Shown here piece after piece: positions 1-6,167 of a stretch of DNA of 23,433 bases (the stretch's first letter is position 1; every line of letters begins with the position of its first letter). Position numbers and translations under genes: made by a program. The notes beneath the pieces were generated by a model that was not told the DNA's origin, did not search any database, and saw nothing but the letters and a program-made list of their open reading frames with translations. The stretch spans positions 1 to 23,433 of the forward strand of contig JAICSD010000007.1 of NCBI GenBank assembly GCA_025937075.1. Reading direction: 5' to 3'. The stretch comes from Vicinamibacteria bacterium (lineage in GTDB: Bacteria > Acidobacteriota > Vicinamibacteria > Vicinamibacterales > 2-12-FULL-66-21).

Positions 1-1600
1 GCGCTTCGTCGACGGCGGCGTCCGGCCGCGAGTGTCCCTCGATCGTGAATGTGCGGGACGGCAGGCCATGGATGTCCAGCGGAACCGACACGGCAAGCGC
101 GGCGGCACCGATCGATGGAACCGTGCGCAGCCGATCGAGCAGCCGTGCGGCGAACGCTCGAGCAGCCACGGCGTCGACGTCGCGATCGGCCAGATCGTAC
201 CCGGCCAGGAGGACGCCGTCGCGCCGGAAGCCGGGATCCGCATCGCGTGCCTGCATGAAGCCGCGGAGAAACAGACCCGCGGCGATAAGAACCGTGATGG
301 CGAGCGCGGACTGGACGCCCATCAGAGCGCTCCGCAGCCTTCCGCTTCCGCTCGCGCGAACGCCTCCGCGGAGTGCCGCCGCGGCATCCAGACGCGCGAG
401 GTGCAGGGCGGGCGCAAATCCCGAGATCACCCCGCAGGCGAGGCCGAGGCATGTGGCAACCAGCGCGGTGAGCCCATCCACGTTCGTCTCGAACGTGATC
501 GGCAACCCGCGGACGCGCAGCGGAGGCAGCGCCTCGAGCGCATGTGTTCCCCACACAGCCAGCGCAAAGCCGATCGCAGCGCCGATGAGGGAGAGCACGA
601 TCGTTTCCGTCAGGAGCTCGCAGAACAGGCGCACCGGTCCCGCACCCATGGCGAGTCTGACGCCGCCTTCGCGCGTTCTCGCGCTCACTCGCGCCAGGAC
701 GAGGTTCGCGGTGTTGCCGCAGACCGCCGCGAGCAGCAGGAGCATGATCGTTTGCAGGATCCCGAGCGCGGCCGCGAGGAAGCGCTGCGGCCCGCGCGGC
801 GCCTGCCAGAAGTGCAGCGCCTCGGCGCGCACGTTCGCGCTCGTCGCGGGATAGTCGTGGGCGAGCTGTCCCATGACCGCGTCCAGCTCCGCCTGCGCGG
901 CAGACTGCGAGACATGTGGGGCCGGCATGCCCATCACCGTGTAGCCGCGCACCGAGCGGTCGTCCAGCTCGCGCGATCCGTTCGCGACGAGGGGCGCGAG
1001 CGTGGCGGGCATGTACAGATCGAACGTGAGCCTTGGAACCGTGCCGTGAAAGCCGCGCGGCGCCACGCCGATGATGGCGATTTCGCGGCCGTTGATCCTC
1101 AGGGATCGCCCGAGGGCATCAGGGCTGCCCTGGAAGCGCGTCTGCCAGAACTCATGGGAGATGACGACGAAGGGCGGACCGCCGGGTTGGGCCACATCGT
1201 CGATCGTGAGCAGCCGTCCGAGCGCGGGCCGCAGGCCAAGGGCGGAAAAGTAATTGCCGGAGACCAGCAGACCATACGCGCGCTCGACGCGTCCGGATTC
1301 GCCCAGGTAGAGTGGCACCATCCGGAACGCGAGCACGTCGCGGAACGCCCGCAGGCGCTCGCTCAGATCCTGAAACTCGCGCCACGACGCCCCTGTGTAC
1401 GATCCGGTGTCCGTACGCGGTTCGATCCAGTACAGCGATGACGAACCGCTGACGCCCGCAATCGGCCGAAGCACCGCAGCTTCGATCCAGGAGAACACGA
1501 CCGCGTTCGCGCCGATCCCGATGGCCAGCGAGGCAACGATGACCGTCGCGAGCAGCGGTGTTCGCCGGATGGTTCGGAGGGCGTGACGCAGAATCCGCAT
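1..1600 (-). CDS. ADOP-type MacB/FtsX-like permease, C-terminus cut off by window edge
   Basis: The reading frame runs from an ATG at 1600 off the left edge, giving 533 codons without a stop. The N-terminus begins MRILRHALRTIRRTP and enters a first membrane helix at about residues 15-38 containing AIGIGANAVVF, the signature opening of MacB/ADOP permeases. An extracytoplasmic MacB_PCD-like domain follows, with the motifs LRINGREIAIIGVAPRGF and GNYFSALGLRPALGR. An FtsX helix block then carries GNTANLVLARVSARTREGG. The second half of the duplicated architecture has just begun at the edge, so roughly a third of a typical 800-residue ADOP is missing. No ATPase gene is visible beside it. The family lies in the inner membrane; substrates of ADOPs are unknown to me. 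A 40-residue membrane protein gene lies 16 bp upstream and is probably co-transcribed. Both are likely controlled by the divergent two-component system through the shared operator at 1790-1863. Family call confident; function unknown. Confidence 0.9.
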   Translation of the reverse strand, partial: MRILRHALRTIRRTPLLATVIVASLAIGIGANAVVFSWIEAAVLRPIAGVSGSSSLYWIEPRTDTGSYTGASWREFQDLSERLRAFRDVLAFRMVPLYLGESGRVERAYGLLVSGNYFSALGLRPALGRLLTIDDVAQPGGPPFVVISHEFWQTRFQGSPDALGRSLRINGREIAIIGVAPRGFHGTVPRLTFDLYMPATLAPLVANGSRELDDRSVRGYTVMGMPAPHVSQSAAQAELDAVMGQLAHDYPATSANVRAEALHFWQAPRGPQRFLAAALGILQTIMLLLLAAVCGNTANLVLARVSARTREGGVRLAMGAGPVRLFCELLTETIVLSLIGAAIGFALAVWGTHALEALPPLRVRGLPITFETNVDGLTALVATCLGLACGVISGFAPALHLARLDAAAALRGGVRASGSGRLRSALMGVQSALAITVLIAAGLFLRGFMQARDADPGFRRDGVLLAGYDLADRDVDAVAARAFAARLLDRLRTVPSIGAAALAVSVPLDIHGLPSRTFTIEGHSRPDAAVDEA

Positions 1601-1616
1601 GCGAGCCACCGATCCG

Positions 1617-1739
1617 TCAGTGCCCGTGGATCGATGCCAGCATGTGGTGCAGATCGCCGCCGACCATTCGGTGTGCCAGCGCGGCGATTACCAGAAATGC
1701 CGCCGCCATGACCAGGTACATCAGTCTTCGTCTGCGCAC
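1617..1739 (-). CDS. Small single-pass membrane protein (40 aa), unrecognised
   Basis: A GTG at 1739 opens a 40-codon frame ending in TGA at 1617-1619. A good Shine-Dalgarno, GGGAGGAG, lies just ahead (about 1744-1751). The peptide starts VRRRRLMYLVM, with a positive patch before a hydrophobic segment at about residues 7-23, and ends in a histidine-rich tail (DLHHMLASIHGH). This suggests an N-in single-pass inner-membrane peptide. The gap to the ADOP permease ATG is 16 bp, so the two probably share one transcript from the divergent promoter at 1790-1795. I do not recognise a family. It could be a small partner or regulator of the permease or of the PhoQ-like kinase, but that is inference. The support is the RBS, the position and the hydrophobic segment; conservation is untested. 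Confidence 0.5.
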   Translation of the reverse strand: MRRRRLMYLVMAAAFLVIAALAHRMVGGDLHHMLASIHGH

Positions 1740-1789
1740 GATCTCCTCCCTCGAAGGCCCTCCAAACGACAGCCTTCAGCAAGGGGTGC

Positions 1790-1863
1790 AGCATACGGCG
1801 TGGCGGCTGAATGGCGGCTGAACGCGCCGTTCAGGTTCCGTTCAGGTTCGACTGCGCTATAAA
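1790..1863. promoter_or_regulatory. Divergent promoter with symmetric four-half-site operator
   Basis: Two tandem perfect 11-mers, TGGCGGCTGAA (1801-1811 and 1812-1822), are followed by two tandem 11-mers, GTTCAGGTTC plus C or G (1829-1839 and 1840-1850). The cores are CTGAA at 1807 and 1818 and TTCAG at 1830 and 1841, mirror-symmetric about base 1826. Rightward, TATAAA (1858-1863) lies 12 bp beyond the second TTCAG. Leftward, TATGCT (1795 to 1790) lies 11 bp beyond its TTCAG. OmpR/PhoP-family regulators bind direct repeats of 11-bp period, and PhoP boxes often sit about 12 bp before the -10. No good -35 is visible, which fits activator-dependent promoters. The likely binder is the response regulator at 1870. 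Confidence 0.7.
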
Positions 1864-1869
1864 GGCGCG

Positions 1870-2538
1870 ATGCGCGTGCTGGTTGTCGAGGACGAGGCGC
1901 GGCTCTCGCGGCAGCTCGCAGCCGCCTTGCACGAGGCCGGCTATCTGGTCGACACCGCCGCCGACGGAGAACGCGCGGATTTCCTCGGCCACACCGAACA
2001 GTACGACGCCATCGTCCTCGACCTGGGGCTGCCGAGAGTGGATGGGCTGACGGTGCTTCGCCGGTGGAGGGATTCCGGCCTGGCGACGCCCGTGCTCGTG
2101 CTCACTGCGCGGGGAAGCTGGCACGAGAAGGTGCAGGGCATCGACAGCGGCGCCGACGACTACGTCTCGAAGCCGTTCCGCATCGAGGAAGTGCTCGCGC
2201 GGCTGCGCGCGCTGATTCGGCGTGCGTCCGGCCAGGTGACCTCCGAGCTGCGGTGCGGTGCACTGGTGCTCGATGTGCGGACGGCCAGGGTGAGCGTCAA
2301 CGGCGCGCCCGTGAGACTGACGGCCCACGAGTTCCGCGTGCTCTCCTATCTGATGCACCACCGCGGGCGCCCCGTGCCGCAGCGGGAGCTCGTCGAGCAC
2401 ATCTACGCGCAGGATGCCGATCGCGATTCGAATACCGTCGAAGTGTTCATCGCCAGGTTGCGGCGAAAGCTTGGTGCTCCCTGCATCGAGACCGTGCGCG
2501 GAATGGGATACCGAATGACGGAGAACGCACCGCGATGA
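1870..2538 (+). CDS. OmpR/PhoP-family response regulator
   Basis: A 222-residue two-domain regulator. The receiver domain (about residues 1-115) has the acid pocket E7/D8, phosphoacceptor D51 (VLDLGLP), T79 (LVLTA) and K101 (SKPF). The winged-helix DNA-binding domain (about 125-219) has LTAHEFRVLSYL and ends in TVRGMGYRM, typical of the OmpR/PhoB class. It acts in the cytoplasm as a transcription factor phosphorylated by its partner kinase. The kinase gene starts inside its stop codon (ATGA overlap at 2535-2538), so the pair is translationally coupled. The start ATG lies only 6 nt after a TATAAA hexamer, so the mRNA may be nearly leaderless; only a weak AAAGG precedes the ATG. The adjacent 11-bp direct repeats suggest autoregulation. 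The overall look is PhoP/QseB-like, but the signal and regulon cannot be told from sequence. Confidence 0.95.
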   Translation: MRVLVVEDEARLSRQLAAALHEAGYLVDTAADGERADFLGHTEQYDAIVLDLGLPRVDGLTVLRRWRDSGLATPVLVLTARGSWHEKVQGIDSGADDYVSKPFRIEEVLARLRALIRRASGQVTSELRCGALVLDVRTARVSVNGAPVRLTAHEFRVLSYLMHHRGRPVPQRELVEHIYAQDADRDSNTVEVFIARLRRKLGAPCIETVRGMGYRMTENAPR

Positions 2539-3587
2539 GGTCGATCCGGGCGCGCCTTCTGCTCGGGACCTTTCTTTGGACGATCGGGCTGCTCGCCATC
2601 TGGGCGCTCGTCCTCACGCTCAGTCCTCCACTCCGCACCTCGATCCTCGTCGTTCATCAGCACGTGCACATGCTCGGCATTCTGGCGGTTGGATCGGCGA
2701 TCGCCGGCGTCATGATCTTCCGCCGGGTACTCGCTATCTTCACGGCGATGCGCGCGAGGCTCGGCGACGTGCGCTCGGGGCGATCGCCGCGCCTCGACGG
2801 CGCGTATCCCGCGGAACTGCAGCCGTTGGTCGACGACTTGAACGCGCTGCTCGCGCACAACGAGACCGTCGTTGCGCGCGCCATCGCGAAGGCCGGCGAC
2901 CTCGCCCATGGCCTCAAGACGCCGCTCGCCGTCCTGTCGAACGAATCGCAGCGCCTGTCCGAAGACGACGAGCTCGCGCGGACGATGGCGCAGCAGGTCG
3001 CGCTCATGCAACGCCACGTCGAGTATCACCTCGCGCAGGCGCGCGCCGCCGCATCGGGAGCGTCGCTGTCCGGACGCTCGGGCATTGAGGAATCTGCTGA
3101 AGGCCTCGCCCGTACGCTCCGCCGGCTGCACGCCGATCGCGGCATCGCAATCGGGATCGAGGTCCCGGCGACGCTCGCGTTCAGGGGGCAGCGCGAGGAT
3201 CTCGATGAGATGCTCGGCAACCTGCTCGACAACGCGTGTAAATGGGCGAGCTCGCGCGTCGACGTCCGCGCGGAGGCGCACGGGTCCTCTCTGATCATCA
3301 CCGTTGACGACGATGGGCCGGGGATTCCGGAGGGGATGCGCGAGCAGGTGCTGCGCCGCGGTTTCAGGGCGGACGAGGCGGCGGCGGGATCGGGCCTCGG
3401 CCTGGCGATCGTGCGTGACCTCGCAGATCTCTACGGCGGCGGGATCGCGTTGGAGGATGCGCCAGCCGGTGGACTCAGGGCGCGTTTGTCGCTGCCGCTG
3501 GCCGCGCCTACCCCGCGAGCTGTAGAATCGGCGGCGCGGCGTCCGTCGACTGGCCGAGGAACCGCACGTGGCGGACGGCGCTGGTGA
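2535..3587 (+). CDS. PhoQ-like sensor histidine kinase with minimal extracytoplasmic region
   Basis: The start is ATG 2535, overlapping the regulator stop, giving 350 residues. Two membrane helices (about 8-30 and 46-63) are separated by only about 15 residues, so there is no folded periplasmic sensor. The H-box reads GDLAHGLKTPLAVL with H125, close to the PhoQ form. The catalytic domain has an N-box (N229, N233 in GNLLDNACKW), a G1 motif DDGPGIP (D260) and a G2 motif GSGLGL (285-290). The kinase fold ends near residue 322 (LSLPL). The last 26 or so residues are a low-complexity Pro/Arg/Gly tail encoded entirely in the 80-bp antisense overlap with the PilZ gene. The short loop places it with intramembrane-sensing kinases, which often report on a neighbouring membrane protein. 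The divergent ADOP permease and small membrane protein are candidates; that link is inference. Confidence 0.93.
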   Translation: MRSIRARLLLGTFLWTIGLLAIWALVLTLSPPLRTSILVVHQHVHMLGILAVGSAIAGVMIFRRVLAIFTAMRARLGDVRSGRSPRLDGAYPAELQPLVDDLNALLAHNETVVARAIAKAGDLAHGLKTPLAVLSNESQRLSEDDELARTMAQQVALMQRHVEYHLAQARAAASGASLSGRSGIEESAEGLARTLRRLHADRGIAIGIEVPATLAFRGQREDLDEMLGNLLDNACKWASSRVDVRAEAHGSSLIITVDDDGPGIPEGMREQVLRRGFRADEAAAGSGLGLAIVRDLADLYGGGIALEDAPAGGLRARLSLPLAAPTPRAVESAARRPSTGRGTARGGRRW

Positions 3588-4833
3588 CGACGAACACGCG
3601 GACGTTGTTGGTGCGCGGATCCGCCGGAAGCAGGAAGAAGCCCTGGCCCTCGGGCGAATAGCTGAGCGTCGTTCCCACGAGCACTTCCCCGTCGAAGAAC
3701 GTCACCTCGATGCGGCGGCCGTGCCCGCCCTCTTCGAAGCGCTTCTCCTCGACGTACTCTGCGTCGCCGCGGAAGTCGCGGACGAAGAACACCGCCTTCA
3801 GGCCTGCGATCGGCACCTGAATGCCCTCGTGCGCCGGCGCGTTGATCGATGGCCAGATCGCGAACTGCGCTCGAGTGGGATGGAAATCGTGGGTGAACCC
3901 CTTGAGCAGGCGGCCGTCCTTGTAGCGAACCACGATCTTCTGCCAGGGCGCGGCGCCGGATGCCTCGCCATCCGGCCGTCGAAGACCAGCGGCATCCAGC
4001 AGCGAGCAGAGATGCACGGCCGCGTTCAGCAGCTGATGATCGGCCGGCGCCAGTTGCGCGCCGGGGTCGACGCGCACGTTCAGTGCAAACGCCAGATCGG
4101 TGGCGTAATCGGGTCGGAAGACGAGCGTACTGTCATCGCCATCGCGTGGCTGGAGCGCGACATCCGCCAGACAGATCTGCGCGTGCGGGATCGCTGTACA
4201 CAAGCGCGATTCGATCGCCGCCAGCACCGCTAAGGGATCGTCGCGGCGCTCGAGCGCAGTCGAAATCTCAGGGAAAAGATCGGCGAGGGCACGCGCGACC
4301 GGATCGCCTGCAAGCGCTTCGGCGCGCGATCGCAGCGTGCGCAGCACCTGAAGTACCTCCGTCGTCTGGAGGCTCCTTGGCGTCCGCGACTCCCGATACC
4401 TCTCGACGAGCAGCTTCAGGGATGCGTCGAGACCAACGAAGCGTCGCATGACCGACTGCGAGTCTACCGGCCGCGCGGGATACAAGCCCGGCAGCTCTAG
4501 CAACTGTGTGAAGACGCCGGCGCCTCGGTACACGAGGCCGTTGGATCGGAGTGAAGTCACCTGGGAGCGCAGCACGCGCATGGTCACGAGCGTCGGCTCC
4601 TCGCCCGCCGGTGCAAGTTCCAGCATCAGAGTCGATCCTGGTTTGAGCGCGGCGGCCGTTTCGAGCAGCGCGCCTCCCGCCGACAGATCGACGAGCGACA
4701 CCGACGGACCATGTTTCAGCCGAGACGCCCGCAGCCACCGCAGGTCCGCGGTCGGATGACGGACGTACGCTCGGCGATCGCGGCCCTCAGCGCGCCGTTC
4801 GGGCTTCGGAACCGCAACAGGAGGAACGTCCAT
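3508..4833 (-). CDS. PilZ-domain c-di-GMP receptor protein with GAF-like middle and uncharacterised C-terminal domain
   Basis: A 441-residue cytoplasmic protein without membrane helices. The N-terminal PilZ domain (about 15-115) has both c-di-GMP-binding motifs: RxxxR as R21-AYV-R25 and DxSxxG as D49-LSAG-G54. A middle segment (about 190-290; IESRLCTAIPHAQICLADV) looks GAF-like but lacks clear signature residues. The C-terminal part (about 310-430) has two beta-rich repeats of similar tone: one with KDGRLLKGFTHDF then LKAVFFVRDF, the other with FFDGEVLVGTTLSYS then VFVVTSAVRHVRFL. They resemble a small beta domain often attached to PilZ-like proteins; I give it no name. The start follows the HD-GYP stop by 18 bp, so the two are probably one operon. 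No strong RBS is visible. The 3' end overlaps the kinase gene on the other strand by 80 bp. Confidence 0.85.
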   Translation of the reverse strand: MDVPPVAVPKPERRAEGRDRRAYVRHPTADLRWLRASRLKHGPSVSLVDLSAGGALLETAAALKPGSTLMLELAPAGEEPTLVTMRVLRSQVTSLRSNGLVYRGAGVFTQLLELPGLYPARPVDSQSVMRRFVGLDASLKLLVERYRESRTPRSLQTTEVLQVLRTLRSRAEALAGDPVARALADLFPEISTALERRDDPLAVLAAIESRLCTAIPHAQICLADVALQPRDGDDSTLVFRPDYATDLAFALNVRVDPGAQLAPADHQLLNAAVHLCSLLDAAGLRRPDGEASGAAPWQKIVVRYKDGRLLKGFTHDFHPTRAQFAIWPSINAPAHEGIQVPIAGLKAVFFVRDFRGDAEYVEEKRFEEGGHGRRIEVTFFDGEVLVGTTLSYSPEGQGFFLLPADPRTNNVRVFVVTSAVRHVRFLGQSTDAAPPILQLAG

Positions 4834-4851
4834 GGCGTTGCCGTGTGCGCG

Positions 4852-5811
4852 CTATACGACGACCGCGGGGACTTCGAGCTCGCCGCGGCGGAACGCTTCC
4901 GTGAAGGCGTTCACCACCTGCGGATCGAAATCGGTGCCCGAGCCCTTGACGAGGATGTCCTTGGCTTCGTAAGGGGACATCGCCTTGCGATACGGACGAT
5001 CGCTCGTGAGCGAATCGTAGACATCGGCGACGGTGAGGATGCGCGCCTCGAGCGGAATCGCGTCGCCGCTGTTGGGGTGGAAGCCGGTTCCGTCGAACTT
5101 GTCGTGGTGCGCCAGGACGATCGGGATGACGCGGCGCAGCGATCCGCCGACGGGCTCGAGCATCTTGACGCCCTTCGGGACGTGCTGCTGCATCTGTTCG
5201 TACTCCTCTTTCGTGAGGCGCGCCGCCTTGTAGAGGAGATCGCGGCTGACGTCCAGCTTGCCGATATCGTGCAGCAGCGCCGCCGCCCGAACGTCTTCGA
5301 CGCGTTCGGGCGAGAGGCCGAGCGTCGAGGCGATCGTCGCGGCGTACACCGCCACGCGGTACGAATGATTCTCGGTATACGTGTCCTTCGCGATGAAGTG
5401 GCGCAGGATCAGGAGCACGCCATGATACGTTTCGCGCAGCTCGTCGACCTGCGCGGTCTTGTGCTCGTAGAGCGTGCCCATCGAGTAGCCGGTGACGATG
5501 AGGACGCCGCCCCAGACCGTGATATCCAGCCAGCGCGTCGAGGCGAAGGCAACCGCGCTGGCAGACGCCGCGAACAGCACGGGGTTGTACCACGTCATCA
5601 GCACGACGAGGAGAACGCTCCCGAGCGCCGTCAGCGTCGCGTGGCGGCGGCCGTAGTAGTACGCGGAGCCCAGCGTCGGCAGGGTGTAGAAGCTGAGCAC
5701 CATGCGCTGCGCGTCCACGGCCAGATTCAGAATCAGGCAGATCGTGAACAGCGAGAGCAGGACCCAGAGTTCCTTGTTGACTTCTTCGACGCGGCCGATT
5801 GCAGCTTTCAT
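4852..5811 (-). CDS. Membrane-bound HD-GYP domain protein, probable c-di-GMP phosphodiesterase
   Basis: With the start at ATG 5811 the product has 319 residues. Several hydrophobic segments occupy residues 14-112 (four to five helices), followed by a linker and an HD-GYP domain. Metal-binding features are present: ENHSYRVAVYA, HD at 181-182 in LLHDIGK, H210, HH at 235-236 and D263 in VADVYD, then SDRPYR. The GYP triplet itself is altered: DGTG is followed by FHP, so position 244 is F and 245 is H. HD-GYP enzymes hydrolyse c-di-GMP to pGpG or GMP, and the GYP loop also mediates GGDEF interaction. The following PilZ gene fits a c-di-GMP circuit. The frame stays open to 6027, but that extension is Arg-rich and looks non-coding, so I chose the methionine just before the first helix. 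Its RBS is weak, so the start is uncertain. Confidence 0.88.
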   Translation of the reverse strand: MKAAIGRVEEVNKELWVLLSLFTICLILNLAVDAQRMVLSFYTLPTLGSAYYYGRRHATLTALGSVLLVVLMTWYNPVLFAASASAVAFASTRWLDITVWGGVLIVTGYSMGTLYEHKTAQVDELRETYHGVLLILRHFIAKDTYTENHSYRVAVYAATIASTLGLSPERVEDVRAAALLHDIGKLDVSRDLLYKAARLTKEEYEQMQQHVPKGVKMLEPVGGSLRRVIPIVLAHHDKFDGTGFHPNSGDAIPLEARILTVADVYDSLTSDRPYRKAMSPYEAKDILVKGSGTDFDPQVVNAFTEAFRRGELEVPAVVV

Positions 5812-6113
5812 GGATGTCAGGGGTCGGGAGCCATTGCTCGCAAGGCAAGAAGCAGGCCCACATCGTCGCGTGCGCCGTGAAAGCGCAAATCTCGCATGTT
5901 CATTGCCTTTTTTGTCATCCGCCCGCGTCGGCCGGGCAGCGGCGCGCACGGACGGATGCTCCATCCTGAAACACCGGGTGCGGACTTTGGCGTGAAAAGC
6001 GGCGCAACGCCGGGCGAATGCAGGCACTGCGGCGTGTGCCGTTCCGCGACAGGGCTGCGCGTACGGATAAGTCCGCGCGCTCCAGCGAATTGCAGCGTTG
6101 CGGCGCGGTCGCG
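5812..6113. other. Gene-poor spacer between HD-GYP gene and glnS promoter
   Basis: I see no convincing gene in these 300 bases. The HD-GYP frame remains open leftward through part of it, but composition suggests this is not translated. A 28-codon leftward frame (5817-5903) has only a poorly placed AAAAAAGG and no recognisable features. A stretch near 6057-6084 resembles the 3' end of a tRNA but does not fold as one. The promoter of the HD-GYP/PilZ pair should lie here; no clear -35/-10 pair is visible. Confidence 0.5.
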
Positions 6114-6153
6114 GTGTCCCGTTTCGGACACGGTCGACGCCGCTGGTTATAAT
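6114..6153 (+). promoter_or_regulatory. glnS promoter with overlapping dyad
   Basis: A perfect TATAAT lies at 6148-6153, with CGGACA (half-match to TTGACA) at 6125-6130 and a 17-bp spacer. Transcription would start near 6160, leaving a leader of about 8 nt before the ATG at 6168. A small dyad, GTGTCC (6114-6119) and GGACAC (6126-6131), overlaps the -35 hexamer and could be an operator. The promoter call is fairly strong; the operator idea is weak. Confidence 0.65.
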
Positions 6154-6167
6154 CGACGTTTCGCCGC

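Noticed and set aside
32..1441. Long rightward open frame opposite the left-edge permease
   Set aside because: It is antisense to a clear ADOP coding frame and its translation is Arg/Glu-rich without any domain. This is typical of GC-rich antisense frames.
5817..5903. 28-codon leftward frame upstream of the HD-GYP gene
   Set aside because: AAAAAAGG is too close to the ATG, there is no recognisable feature, and the sequence is compatible with a non-coding leader. Not supported as a gene.
6057..6084. tRNA 3'-end-like sequence ending GCGCGCTCCA ahead of glnS
   Set aside because: The putative T-stem halves (GCGCG and AAGTC) do not pair, the T-loop lacks TTCGA, and no matching 5' acceptor strand lies about 75 nt upstream. 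At best it is a decayed fragment; no tRNA is called.
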